A stretch of 64,000 nt of DNA from Gnetum montanum (Eukaryota; Streptophyta; Gnetopsida; Gnetales; Gnetaceae), in contig MNCI01017986.1 of assembly GCA_015680685.1 (NCBI GenBank), positions 69,001-133,000 on the forward strand. Direction: 5' to 3'. Made by a program: the position numbers and the translations under genes. Within the stretch, counting starts at the first letter, position 1; the number at the start of each line of letters is the position of its first letter. The notes below the pieces were generated by a model. That model was not told the origin of the DNA. It made no database searches and was given only the letters and a program-made list of their open reading frames with translations. Shown piece by piece: positions 22,988-35,204 of this stretch.

Positions 22988-25790
22988 TCATGTGGTTCTA
23001 GGTGGCGATGGTTCCTCCATGGGTCACTTCCCCTTATCTTGTGCTCTAGTTTTTGGAATTTGATGGCTCTAATGAAGTGATTAGAGCTTTCATCTTTAGT
23101 TTAGGGGTCCTATACCATCCATGCTAATGCTCTAATGTTTGATGGAGTTGGCACCTCCCATGGACATGGCAGTTGCAGAAACATTTGATTTGCTTTGACA
23201 TACTAGGCCGCAAACAGCCATTGCTCCTTCTCATAGGCTTTGGCTTTATCCTTGTACTCTTGGTAATCTGTAAGTTGTTGAGCCAAGTTTGCTATGATAT
23301 CTTTTTATCCCTAGTAGCTGGTTTTGACCACCTCTAATTTAGAATTTTCGACTTCAAACTTCTGCAACATCTTCTTGTGCTCCAAAAATTCTATTTCATA
23401 TTTTGCGTAGGTGGTAGCTACCTACTTCTCCAGCTCTATTCTTAGGTGTCTTGTTGTTAACATGGCTAAATTGGCATACTGTAGGTTTGCCAATTCCATG
23501 TATGCTATAAGATCTTATATCTGTAGGTCCTAACTTTTGATCTTTGCTTTGTTGATGAATGCATAGGTGTCCAGTATGACCCGCCAATTAGCATGTTGAG
23601 CACTAAAGGTGTTAATGTGGGCCTTGGCCATATGGATCTCTTTTTCAATGGCTTGCTTATACATCCCAACCTAATCTCTGAAGTGCTCCTTCATTTTCTC
23701 ATGTCGCTTGGCCTCATTTTTCCATGCACTTATTTCAATTACCATCTTTTGACGGATTGCATGTACCTCCTCCATTGAGAGGGTTCGATTCTCTTTGGCC
23801 AAGCAATTCATGTCCTAGTTGACCCTGACTAACTATTCTTGTAACCACTGAAAATTTTCTTTGAGAACATTCTTTTGTTTATCCATAGTGTTCAACCGAA
23901 GATTGTCTACGACATGCTGTTTATTCTCTTCTTGCAAGGCCTTGAGTGCTTTAGCATGTGCATATGTCTACGCTTGTGCCTTGGAAGCATTCCAATCGGC
24001 CTTCTCTTTCTCCTCCTCCACTCTTTTATTGTTTTCCAATAATTTAGTGGGTTGCTCTATCCTAAAATATTCTAGCTGGTCTGCAGGGATGAATTGAGAT
24101 GGAACCTGCTATGCAGCTTGCAGGGTGATGAGCCTTTCCTAGAGTCTTTTCAACTTTGCCTTTGCATGCTCGACCCTGATCTCTACCATGACCAGCTTCC
24201 CTTTGGTGGAGATGAGATCTGATTGAGTTTTTGTGACATCTTATAGGATGTCAAACAAGGACATCATCACTTGTCCTTTCTATAGTAATTGATCGAGAAC
24301 ATCCTCATGCTCTGTAGGAGTCATCAAGGGATCGGCCAAAGTTTGAGCATCATGTGCTCTTGTGAAATCCATCGGTCGCACAACAGGGATATTGAAGGAC
24401 TCTTTTATGTGGTCCGTGACTACTTTTGCACCTCTTGCTACATCTTGGTGCTGCATGACCATGACTATGGCACCTTCACCTATTTCCATTTACACCTGAA
24501 AGGATGTAGTGTCTCCCAAGATCTATCATGACCAGTGTGTCTCCCCTCCTCCTATTTGGATGGACACTTCGCCTCGTGCATGATCTATGGAAACCATGGA
24601 TCATACAGCATCGTCGATGACCTAGGAGAGATTGGTATTATCACGACTTCCCCAGCTGACCATCTCAACAATGGCCCTAAGATGACTCATCCACGGTCAA
24701 GAATCCTACAATGGTGGTGGCGGTTGATCTCACTGACTTGTGTTGGGCCCTGCTTCTTGTTGTTGACTGGGCCATGTGCTTGGGAGTTGGCTAGGCCCTA
24801 AATTTTGAGTTGTAGTGGGCCCCACCATTTGTCCTTGTTCCAGCTCCAGTGTCTCATCAACACTTTTCCTTGGGACTGGTGGTTTCAGCAATTTAGCAAA
24901 TGAAGCATTTTGGGCTCTTTTAGGGATGTCATTGGTATATCCCAGAATTCCAGCATGCTGACATAGCTTCTTGATGAAATAGGGAAAGGGCAATGTGAAC
25001 TTCCCTATCTTGCATTCCTCAAATCACCTCAAAATCTCTATGAGATACAAATGGGCAAGGTTGACATTAACCTTGCCCATCAATATTACACTTCCTCTAG
25101 TCACATACTTTGAGATCCTGTTCAGTCCTTTTTTGGGAAAGATTTGATAAGTGTTGATCTTGAAATAGATCCTGTCTTCCAGAGTCAACTCTCCATATGC
25201 CTTGTCTTCCTTTCCGTATGCCCTTTTCAACCAAATTTTTCATGCATTGACATCAAAGAGAGTGGGTAGGTGAGCAACTTTTGGCCCTGTATTCGAAAGA
25301 TTCAACACTTCTGAAATGGCCTTAGCAAACGAATCCACAAATACACCACCAATATCAACCATGGTGCCTTCTTCTTAATTGTGCCAAAATTGGTAAGTCT
25401 CTCCTAAGTACCAGGCACCACATTCAGAAAGGATAGGCCATAATGGGGACCCTTTGAGTTGGTGCCTAATTGCCTCAGGAGCAAACTCCATGAAAGATCC
25501 AAAGTTAAGTTTCATAATCACGGCTGTTAACGTGGACCTTTCATGGATCACCTAAACACATTCTGGGGACAATGTGAGACATTGTCCTTGTTCAGGTGCT
25601 TCAGTGGCTCCTCTTTCAGCATGTCTTGATTACATAGTAATAGGAGGCTTTTGATGGATTTTGAATAATTGTGCCTCCTGTTCTGCACGTTCTTCAGGAG
25701 ATGCCTGGCCTCTGCCTCTCCTTGGTCATTTGGACGCACCTTGAGAGGGTTCTCCTTGTTGTCCACATTTAGGGGTCATCACGGGGCCAT
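22988..25790 (-). pseudogene. ORFx of Ath-B, best-preserved copy
   Basis: About 2.8 kb. The start ATG at 25790 (MAP) aligns with the other two copies and the stop TGA is at 22988-22990 after SPPRTT. N-terminal half: DRIYFKINTYQIFP, GSVILMGKVNVNLAHLYL (25030-25190), then FPYFIKKLCQHAGILGYTND (24910-24993). This resembles the plant 'putative transposon protein' domain. A middle block EGAIVMVMQHQDV..VVTDHIKESF (24390-24489) is shared with Ath-A and Ath-C. C-terminal half: a long coiled coil, LSMEEVHAIRQK (about 23770), KQAIEKEIHMAKAH, ELEKQVATTYAKYE, KLEVVKTSY. It contains several stops, mostly TAG. Function unknown; conservation across copies suggests it once mattered to the element. Confidence 0.7.
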
Positions 25791-28150
25791 CCATTAGTAG
25801 GGCTGCTTACAAAGTTTGATTTATACCTTACTTATTGCCTTTAATGAATTTGTTTCTTGTTTCATGTGATCCAGAGTTAGGAAATTTTATAAAAATGTCC
25901 CCTAAAAGTTTTGATATTGGGCCCAATTTGATTAGGTGGTTCCAAAAATTAATTCCCTTGGTATGAGTGAAGAGATAAAGTTGATTTGGCAACATGTTTA
26001 ATAGTTTTTACGGTTTTTTACCCTTTATGATATCCTTCAAGTGATGATGAATTTTAAAAAATTATGCACAACTTGGAGTGTACCCTCCCTCATGACTAAG
26101 TTGAACACTCCGAGTTCAGATGGGTTCAATTGGAATGGGAATCGAAGCATTAACAAACAAGTTATGAATGTTGGAATAAGAGGTGCGCAAGTTAGCAAGT
26201 TCATGGAGAAAAAATTGAACTCCCACTACATGAACAGTGGAAAATGATGTTGATGTATATGGGGGCCCATATATATAGGTTTTTTATGGATGCAATATCA
26301 CGTACCTGATAGCGTGGACTTGATATCAAGTCGGACTTGATATTAGGCACCCAATATCGCGGCCCAGGGTACATAGTAAAATTAATAAATTTCTAAATTT
26401 CCAAGGCCATAAATGAAGAAAGTGAGGTTAATTGGAAAGGTGCAGGGTAACATTGAATAGACTAGAAGGCACAAAAGGGATAATGGGATGGAATCTAACA
26501 TTGAAATTCCTAAATGGAATGAGGAAAAAGAACATGAGATGGTGTATAGGAATGTTTGAACTTAGAAGGATGATAAAGGAAAGAATAGATTTGGCAATGA
26601 AGTACTCGGAGGGTATAAAATGATGTGGTGGTGTGCAACAAGTACAAATTACAAAATTCACGCAAGTGGATCCTCCCCAAAGCAGGTTCCTACCTATAAT
26701 GCCCTTACATAAACACACCTTGAAATGTCCGTAGGCACTAGAAGGGTAAAATGTAATCCACACTAGTTCCACAAAACACACATATGTAGATACCACCACG
26801 ATGAGGCATGAATTCAATGCTACACAAGACACGAGTCACAAATACATGAACAACAAGATGAGGCAAATTATAGAAGGGATTGCAGAGATTGGGACATGAG
26901 GTAACTGACCCAGGGCACAATGAATCTTGAGTGTAGGGCATGATTAATGTGTCATTAACTCATCACTCCAAAATCAAGACCAAGTCCATTCCTTCGATCA
27001 GTGACATCACATTATTTCATCCCATGGTGGACATTCATAAGAGGATCATGATAGCAAGGCGTATGATCACTTGCCATTTTTTTCAAGGGAGGAGTGATTT
27101 GAAATTTCTTTGTGGCACTTTGGTCTTGATCTTTTCTTTTTCTTATTGTGTGGCCACTTTGGCACACTCTTCTTGCTCTTTTTTTTTTGAATGCTTAATC
27201 TAGAGAAGCCCCATACCTTCAAGCATGGGTGCATGTCTTTCTTGTGGGACCCCCTAGAATAGCATTGGGCTTCTTGAGTCAGTGCCTTTATTACTCTTAA
27301 TTTCATTTTTTGTTAGATCTACAAAGATCTTAGTACAACCAAGCTACATGGTAACTCCTACAGATGTTATCAAAGAGAATCCACAAGTTCCCTTGATGTC
27401 ACACCCTGGCCATTCCCTCTTGGTCCATCCTTCTTCGCTTTGGGTATAATGAGCATAAAATTACTATAATTTTTAATGATGTCAAGAATATCATAGTACC
27501 TAAGTAGAACCTATTATCAATAGAATGGGTGGGTGGATGTGATGGACTCACTATCCAAGTAATTAGTCACCTATGACTTGATAGCATAGAACAACACCTC
27601 AACCAACAAGTTACATGAGTGTTTTATTCATAGATGAGATTACTCATAAAAAGATAAAAAGATAAAACCATAAATAAAAATATTAAACAACCAATAAAAA
27701 TATAAAACAATAAATTGAAAGATGAAAAACTAGAAAACAAAAAATTGTAAAATTAAAGAAAAGAAAAAACATTTATTAATTCTGTTTGTTAGAATGAGGG
27801 ATATCCCCCATAACTAAACTTTTGATCATGGCAAGAATTAATAAATGGAAGGGTTGGATCCATGCATTTCAGAAATATTGGGACTCGGTCATATCCAAAC
27901 CACTGGGTGTCTTTTGATGTGGCGGTTGGAATGTACCCATATTAGGGTGCACACACTATATTAAAGTTGACATAGTGGGGCAAGTTATGAGATGTAGTCA
28001 TGTGATAAGGAGTTGACCCACTACAGCACTCGTGACCATAAGTTGGTATGCAAGGATCGATATGTCTTCCTACATGGTTATATTCATTGGGTAGCATAGT
28101 TGTTAGAGTATCAATTGGTGGCCTTGATAAGGCAACATAGGGTGTTAGGT
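25791..28150 (-). other. Leader of Ath-B between gag remnant and ORFx
   Basis: Non-coding. It contains the conserved block with 'gggaggatccacttg' (reverse of 26662-26676), A/T-rich stretches (27640-27780) and the promoter-like segment at 26262-26375. Small frames here (26041-26247, 26428-26832 minus, 26940-27203) have no recognised motifs. The protease-to-integrase part of the family is missing between here and gag. Confidence 0.6.
26262..26375 (-). promoter_or_regulatory. GATATC repeats and TATA box upstream of ORFx (Ath-B)
   Basis: The minus strand has 'cgatattgggtgcctaata', 'gatatcaagtcc', 'caggtacgtgatattgc' and then 'cctatatatatgg' (26268-26280). These repeats match the U3 of this element's own LTRs ('caatattgggtacatgata', 'cgatatcggatacacgata'), which also end in a TATA box. 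Confidence 0.5.
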
Positions 28151-29830
28151 TCGAGGAGAAAGATGCACCACAATGTTGAACTTGTGCTGAGTTAGAGGAT
28201 GCAGTGGTCTCGAAACTATGCTGTCCCTTTCTACGATCATGTCTAAAGAAAGGACACCTTCGATGTTGTGGAGGATTTACACTACGGTTGATAGTACTAG
28301 CACAAGTAATGCTTATGGATTAGTGCTGTGGTACAAAACCTTCTGGTACTATTGGTGGCGATGTAGAAGGAAGTCAAGGATGAGAATATTGAGAGTAAGG
28401 AGAAGTATAAGGAACATGAGGTGGTGATCTTGTTGGAAAGGACATGGGTTGATAGTACTTAGGAGAATAATAACAATGTGGTGACATAGAAGAGATTGAC
28501 CTTGTTGGGGAAACAAGATGTTGAACTTGATAAGCACTTAGGCTTAGATGATATGAAGGGTGTGACTAGTTTGAGGGTGGCCTTCCCCATGATTGGGATT
28601 TTTGCCACTGTGATTGAACACAGTATTTTTGTATGAACTCTGGATGTAGCATTCTTCCCCAATGCTCATGTAAATGTGACATGATTGGGCATTAACCTTT
28701 GGGGTGATTGTATAGGAAAATGTTACATTGATATGTATGATTAGTAATTAAGTACTTATTCTCTTCAACCCTTCTTTCTGATTGTCTAAGGGTATTCTAT
28801 CCTACTTCTTGGTTCATCATGGTTCTACCTCTAATAGTTTGGAATATTCTCCACATTTTTCATGTATCCATTTCACCATTTTATTGATATTTGCCTCAAT
28901 TTCATCTAGTGATTGTAGTATTGGCAAAGATACTTCCGCCTCCTTAAGGTGAGTTGATTTCTCCTCTTCATGATCATGGATCTTTGCTAATTCAAGATTT
29001 TGGTCTTGTTGAGAGCTTTCAACATTCTCCCATCTAGCTGACTCTCCTTCTTCTTTTGCTACCCACTTAATAATCTCTTGCAGTTGGTGGTTTTGTAGCC
29101 CGTATAGTTAACCTTGGGAATACATCCCTAGGGTCTCCCTTGTTTCATTATGGAGCCCATCCATGATGTGGTACATTAGCCTTTCCTTAGAAAATCCATG
29201 TCTTGCGCAATTGTTTATCAATGCATAATATCTTTCTAAGGCCATGCCCAAGGGTTCATGTTGCACTTATTTTCACTCTTGGATTTGTTTCCTCAAGGCT
29301 GACACTCTTGCATAGGTTTGATATCTTTCGTTGAAGAGTTCTACCATTGTCGGCCAACATCGAATTGATTTTGATCTTAAGGACTTGTACGATACTTTTT
29401 CTTGGCCAACGAGTGTTGTAGGAAAGAGATTAATTTTTTTCCATCCATTATCAATATTGGTCCATATACAGGCATCATGGAAGGCTTGTAAATGATGTTG
29501 AGGATCCAAATCATAGCCTCCTGAAAAATTGGGAAAGTTATTTAAATCAAGCCTAGGTAGACGACTTTCCTTATGGTGCCTATGGGATATTCAAATATCC
29601 TCTTGTATATGCATTAGGCTCTTAGTGGCCAGTAGGGGTTCATTGTCATTAGGTATGTGATGAATTTGTGAGTTGGGATGATGTTGTCTTTGTTTATGTA
29701 CATAGGAGACCCTTGCATCAGATTGAGTACTCCAAACTTCATCTTCATCATCGTATGATTCATTGGTTCTCCAATGAATTGCCTTACTAGTTGTTGCATT
29801 ATCATAGTCTTGTGAGAGAGAATTGTTGTG
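28150..29830 (-). pseudogene. gag of Ath-B
   Basis: Readable minus-strand blocks: RLDLNNFPNFSGGYDLDPQH, LQAFHDACIWTNIDNGW, KINLFPTTLV (about 29560-29410), ELFNERYQTYARVSALRKQI (29275-29335), and MDGLHNETRETLGMYSQG (about 29100-29170). A Pro/Tyr-rich tail (SPPHVPYTSPYSQYSHP, about 28370-28440) follows. The same blocks occur in order in Ath-C and Ath-D gag. It is the capsid-type structural protein of an Athila-like element and is broken by stops. Confidence 0.7.
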
Positions 29831-29939
29831 AATTTTTGTGTGACTTAATTGAAATTAAGTTCTTTTCTAAGAGATATATCGTGAATACTTTGTTATAGTG
29901 ATCTTGTATGATATAACTAATCTAAATAACTAGCACCAT

Positions 29940-29956
29940 CCTCGGCAATTGTGCCA
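29940..29956 (-). promoter_or_regulatory. Primer-binding site of Ath-B
   Basis: The minus strand reads TGGCACAATTGCCGAGG right after the 5' LTR end. It fits the 3' end of plant tRNA-Asp (TGGCGCCGTTGCC type, recalled) with a few transitions. Confidence 0.6.
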
Positions 29957-29957
29957 A

Positions 29958-30764
29958 TGATGATTAGCAAGGTACCCCTACACTCAACCATATGAATATG
30001 AGTGTTCATGCATGATTTAATTGAACTCCATAGATGAACTAGTTGTGGTATCTAGATAGTTACTCGTTGATTACAGTTCATTGTCTTCACACCTGGATTA
30101 GTATTTGCTTTGTCACGTATAGTTTAGTCCAGAGTGAGGTGTATGATGTGATCCTAAACTAGTGCTACTCCTAGAGGAAATGGAAAATAAATTTAATTAA
30201 GCTAGCCTAAGTGCAATGAGCATCTATCCCTTAATCATCTGTACACATCTTAGACCTTGTGTACTACCACTAGGATTACCAAGCCCATGTTCTAGGTATG
30301 CTACTTGGATACCAAATAGTCACACTTAAATGCTCGTGATTAAGTCGTACTCATTCCACGTTTAATAACAAGGATAGGAAATGAGGGTAGAGAAATATTA
30401 ATTAAGAAAGTGATAAATAACACTTAAACTAAGTGAATTCTACAATGATGAAGTAATCTTGATCTTTATTACTAGTCATGTGCATGTCCAAGTACATCAC
30501 ACTCGAATAAAGATTCTGTACAATTACAATCATCACATTGCAGGGATGCACTGGGGAAAGGGTTGAGATGAACTAAAAACTGACAAAAAGATCCTACCCT
30601 AACACTACTTTTTTTCTTATGACTTTCTCATGTGCCCCATTGTGTATTTATAGGTCCACATGGGAACCATGATATCGTGTATCCGATATCGCTAGTGAGG
30701 CCGTGATATCATGTACCCAATATTGAGGGTCCGATATCGAAGCCTAACAAATCATGGTTCACCA
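29958..30764 (-). repeat. 5' LTR of Ath-B
   Basis: 807 bp, beginning TGGTGAACC on the minus strand. It has GATATC-rich U3, TATA (reverse of 30646-30657) and the shared R-U5. It lacks ~34 bp present in the 3' LTR. Confidence 0.85.
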
Positions 30765-30769
30765 TAAGG
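30765..30769. repeat. Target-site duplication TAAGG (right) of Ath-B
   Basis: Matches 21943-21947. Confidence 0.85.
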
Positions 30770-31751
30770 GTAAATTTTTAGCCGTGACCTTGGCTACCAT
30801 GATAGCCAGTGTGACCATGGGGAGGAGAAGCTGCAGGCTTGTGTGAGGCTGAAAATTTTGCCATGTAGTGATGTGCGCACAGCAAAGACACAGGCACGGG
30901 CATCGGCCATAAGCAGCCACCACTAGGACAAGGAAGGAGTAAGGGACTATTATTTTTTTTTTTTTTGAATTTTGCAAGTGGTTGTGGGGGCTGTGAAGGT
31001 TTAGAGCCCTGTAGCGAGGATGCATAACCGTAGGTGCGATGGGGGAGGACAATGCCAAAGGTACATTTTTTCTAAGTTTTGTTTTTTATTGGGAAGAGTA
31101 GATAATGTGGCATGTAGTAGCACCATCGGTGTGGCTACAAAGGATCTAGTTGCAAATAGCATTAGGCCCTAGGTGGTAGGAAGTGCAGGATGCCAAGGCA
31201 CAGTGTCAAATAGTTAGTTTTTTTTTTTGCAAAAAAATTTGAATTTTTTACAACTACACTCCTCGAAAGCATAGCTAGCAATTAGATTTTTTTAAAAAAA
31301 TATTATCCAAGTTTTTTGAGGAATAGTTAGAAAATTTTTTGCATTTTGAACTATGCTCTCGAAGGTAACCTAGAGTTAGAATTTTTTCAAAGTTTTCTAG
31401 ATAATGTTTCCCGAAGTTAGAAAAATTTTTGAAAAAATTTATGCAAAAATGTTAGACTAGTGAATGCAAAATGATAATGTCACATTATCAAAACATGCAA
31501 AGTGTAATTCCAAACATACAAACATGCAAAATGAGATGTTAATGATATGAAAACATGCTTTACCTTAGTGAGTACTAGGTGTGTCAAATGTGTATATTGA
31601 TGTCCTATACCCATGGGGCCCAAGGGGCTCTAGGATGTTTTGCTAACTTATGCTATGTTATGTTAATTTTTGGTAGGAATAATTTAATGAATTTTTGCCA
31701 AAATTCATCTATTGTGTACTAATGCTACATTTTTTGTTTATGCAATCGCAG
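30770..31751. other. Tat-H spacer right of Ath-B, upstream of the opposite-strand ORF
   Basis: No coding frame recognised. It contains LTR-like motifs ('gaaagcatagctagca', 'aactatgctctcgaagg', 31262-31365) and A/T runs, and ends in an acceptor-like 'tttatgcaatcgcag' (AG 31750-31751). It is probably the 5' untranslated or intronic part of the plus-strand ORF. Confidence 0.4.
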
Positions 31752-32545
31752 GGTGTTGCTAAAGCCCATCTTAGTTGTTGTGGAGCTTTTCAACATTCTT
31801 TGTTGCATGAGCAAGCCTGTGCCCAACACACCTACATCAAATATGAAGGTGGGTTGTTAAGCAATATGGTTTCAACCAGGGGCATCCGAGTTCTTAGCAT
31901 TCTTGCTATAACACTTTAGTATGATTATGTGATTACACTTACAAGCGGAGGCTACAGGTGCTATCACTGAGACATTGCTACCTAGGACCAACAAGGACAT
32001 ATTGAAATTTATGTCCAATGAGCCCACGATCGATGATGATAGAGTAGGTGGTTCAAGGTGAGGCCTCAAGGGTACTCATCCCTTATCTAGGATATGGGGA
32101 ACACTAGAGTTTTTTTGTTATAATAGGAGCAACACTCTCTTTATTACTTTGCATGTGCATACATTGTTCCAGAACCCACCTAGAATGGTATATTGTGCTA
32201 GAGGGTAAGTGATCTTATGATTTTGCGTTGTATTTTGTGCTATTGGCTCATGCTAGATTTGCTAACTACTAAATGCTCATGCTTAATGAAAAAATCAAAG
32301 TTGATGATCAAGGGCTCTTACCTTAATTTGCACCGCCCTAGAGGTGTTCTCCTCTAGTTCAAACTTTCGAGAGGTTGTACTTGAGTAGGTAAGGGATCAT
32401 CTAAAGAATTACTCCACCCAGTACCCAAAGAAGTTCGAGTGGTGCAAGACCTATGGTTAGCTTGATGAGGGGTGGGCTATTGGCATGCCCAATTTCAAGG
32501 AGCTAGTTGCACCACCATCTCCATCTTACACATCGTTTGTTCCAT

Positions 32546-32635
32546 GTAAGCACTTGTGTGTTTGACTTTTGTGCTTGTTCACATGCACTCATTAAGTTTC
32601 CCTTGCTTGATTTTATCATTTTTCCTATGTTATAG
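32546..32635 (+). other. 90-bp intron in the opposite-strand ORF
   Basis: Donor 'cat|gtaagc', acceptor 'ttcctatgttatag', T-rich interior, and typical plant intron size. Its removal joins FVP to STIASGEV in one frame. Confidence 0.6.
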
Positions 32636-34418
32636 CTACAATTGCTTCAGGAGAGGTGATAGTGGTCACCACAGGCTATAGTGAGGCCACCCTCATCATG
32701 AAGTACGAGGATGTAGAGGGGGCACAACATTGGTTATGCCATCAGGCCTCAGAGGTGTTGACTAGTTGGCTCACACATGCTAGGTTGATGGACCTTTTCT
32801 TGGCACTTAGCCCAAACATTCCAATGGTTGAAATGGTCACCATTATAGACTCCTTTAGCAATGATGCCCATTGCTTCATCACCTACATGGACGAAGTGAG
32901 GGTAGTCTTGGACCTCAACGATGCCTTCTTTGTCAACATCTTTGTTCTTTCCTCCAATGGCCTATTGGTCATTGACAAGGCTAGCAAAGAGGTGGACTAC
33001 AAAGGAGAGATTAAGGAGTGGTTGGGAACCACTCGATCTCACAAAGGAATCATGATCAAAGATGTGCATGTGCTTAAAGTTTAGGAGCTCTACCCTTCTT
33101 TTTGTGCCCGTGCCTTTCTGAAGTTGCTCAACTAGGCCTCTAACCTCTCTGTGAGGTCTCACGTGCACTTTGTATTCTTCACAATGTACCTACAAAGTTT
33201 CATAGAGTTCCTGGTGGTCTCATATAGTGAGCATTAGGTAGTGAAAGATTACAAGTAGCTATCCAAGCCTTGGGTTAGGCACCTACTCGCAACCACTCGC
33301 ACACAAGACCCCCCCAGAGGGGATTGATGAGTTGTACTCAGTTATGAACAAAGGCCATCTAGGGTGGTCATGGTCACATTATTCTCATGACAGCATGGGC
33401 AAGTGTTCCCCAATGATTATTGGGGATGTGAACAAGGTTGACCGTTATATCGTGGAAACGGTGGAACCATCTAAGGCAAATATCAAGAGGCATACAATAG
33501 GTGGATCTTGAGCTCGATATGCATGCTATTGTCTTTTCTTATGTTGCTTTACGAATTTCATGCTTAGTCTATATCTAATGTTGATTTGTTTATTGCATGC
33601 CAATTGGTTCTAAGCTCCGTTGGGATCTGAACTAGGTGACCAAGATGGATGTCATCCCCTAATACCCCCTAAAGTGAAGCAAGTGCCTCGCCGTGTGTAT
33701 GAGGTAGTTAGCAAGTGCACACTTTCCAATGCAAAAACATTATGGAGCTGCATGCACTTGAAGGAGAACTTGTGGAAATGCGTGCATGAGCTCCAAGAGA
33801 CAATGGTAAGCCAAAACATAAGGATCGAGGACCTCCAATCCTGATATGATTTCATGTTAGCTTAGGCATGGGGGGGATAGTTCCTGACAAATCGTGGAGA
33901 TTAATTATGCTAGGTACTGGTTAGCAATCTGGGGTAAGAATGAGGCCACCCAAGAGATCATTCAGCTGAGGCTATAGATGGATTTGCTTTCTCGAAAGGA
34001 CCAGGAGTGGAAAAGTTTCAACACTAAGGTGTGTAAGTGGGGGCACATGCAGATGGATCATAAACACCACTATAAGTGTGAGTGAGACACATATCTATAG
34101 CAACTCAAGGAAAAGTCCATCAAAGCCCATCACCTTGAATTGTTCGTTGAGGTGATTAGAGGGAGCTAAGCTTTCGAGATATTCGCTTGCCACGTAGTGC
34201 TTAGTGGTTCTCTGGAGTAGGTGATTGCCATGCCCTCAAGGGAGGCTTCATTTACCACCTTTTCTATGCTACTTCCTGCATGGACCACCATGGATGAAGA
34301 CAAGACCCTTACAGGTGTTGACTTCGGCTAAGAGGACTAGACACAATTATCAAAGGCCGAGATCATTCGATGCTTGGAGGAGGGCCTTGATAGCATACCT
34401 CCAGACATGTCCTCTCAA

Positions 34419-34519
34419 GTTAGATCCTTATGTTACTCTTTCATGTCTTTTTCTATTAGTTTCATATTATACATTTTCTTACAATTTTATGTTTTTTTGT
34501 TGTTTTTGATATGCACTAG
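34419..34519 (+). other. Probable last intron of the opposite-strand ORF
   Basis: 101 bp, very T-rich, 'caa|gttaga' to 'atgcactag'. Joining needs a one-base shift to enter the DAASPSDKAEEEEPPPPPS frame, so either a base has been lost at the donor or the border is slightly different. Confidence 0.4.
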
Positions 34520-34590
34520 GTGATGCTGCAAGTCCTAGTGACAAGGCAGAAGAAGAGGAGCCTCCACCCCCACCTAGCACCAGTGGTTAA

Positions 34591-35204
34591 GCAAATCTTG
34601 ATTTAGCCCTATCATTGGGTATTATTGTATTTTATGCATATTCTTACCATGTAATGTGGATGATTATGCAATGTATTATTATTTTTTATGAGGTGCAATG
34701 GGTTTATACTACATGGTGTATGATGGGTAGACTTTTGTATCTATTTGCTATGTATTTGATGTCAATGATGTGATGAGTTGATGCATTTCAATGATAGTTA
34801 TTGTTAGTTTTGGGTCATTTCGGGCCATGTGTGTAGATGATGTTTTGATAGTTTTAGGCCACTCCAGGCCCCAGTGATAGTTTAAGGCCATTTCGAGCTA
34901 TCCTGTAACAGAAAAGCTTTGCTAGTTTTAGGCCATGATGAGCCATGCAATGCCAATTTAAGGCCATGGTAGGCCACATATTTTTTGTAAATTTTGTATT
35001 TAATGATATTTATGTATTTCGAAGTTTTTACGTGTAAATGAACTACTAAAAGGTGATGTAGAAAAAACATAAACTTAGCGAAAATGCACAAATAGAGGAA
35101 ATAAATGCACAAAAAAGCAAACAATGCAAAAATGTGGATAACCAAGCTAACGTAAAATGCAAATAGGCAAAGCATGCATAAGTAGGGCAGGAAGGGACCT
35201 AGCA
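34591..35204 (-). other. Tat-H spacer just downstream of protease
   Basis: Contains degenerate repeats around 'gatagttttaggccactcc', 'gctagttttaggcc' and 'ccaatttaaggccatgg' (34835-34975). These correspond, reversed, to 'ggccttaaactagc' at 11720-11740 in Tat-N. No coding sequence is seen. Confidence 0.55.

Larger units (their letters stand above)
21948..30764 (-). mobile_element. Full-length but pol-less Athila-like element Ath-B
   Basis: 8817-bp element with two LTRs, TAAGG target duplications, a tRNA-Asp-like PBS and a polypurine tract. In its own direction: 5' LTR (30764-29958), PBS, gag (about 29810-28150), leader with TATA (28150-25791), ORFx (25790-22988), PPT, 3' LTR (22798-21948). 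No protease, RT, RNase H or integrase is present, so it is non-autonomous. It is inserted in the PR-RT spacer of Tat-H. Confidence 0.85.
31752..34590 (+). pseudogene. Opposite-strand, intron-containing plant-mobile-domain-like ORF in Tat-H
   Basis: Runs against gag-pol of Tat-H. An upstream exon includes YPKKFEWCKTYG and ends SYTSFVP at 32545. A 90-bp intron with GTAAGC and TATAG borders (32546-32635) restores the frame into a long exon (32636-33081). This exon reads LTSWLTHARLMDLF, LSPNIPMVEMVTIIDSFSND and AHCFITYMDEVRVVLDLNDA, a pattern like the plant mobile domain (HtF..p.GE..vtLeDv..l.GLpv.G, from memory). Downstream are PWVRHLLATTRTQD, a coiled-coil segment LKENLWKCVHELQETMV (33755-33810), then AEIIRCLEEGLDSIPPDM. 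A last intron (34419-34519) leads to an acidic-proline tail EEEEPPPPPSTSG with TAA at 34588-34590. Another perfect donor GTAAGT is at 32205. Scattered TAGs make it a pseudogene. Tat elements are known to carry antisense extra ORFs; this position between PR and RT is unusual. Confidence 0.55.

Noticed and set aside
29938-29957. tRNA-like sequence at LTR borders (also 46606-46624)
   Set aside because: Only the short complement of a tRNA 3' end is present, i.e. a primer-binding site, not a tRNA gene.
31752-34590. Opposite-strand ORF as a host gene
   Set aside because: It lies inside Tat-H spacer repeats, contains several stops, and resembles proteins known from Tat-type elements; a host gene is less likely.
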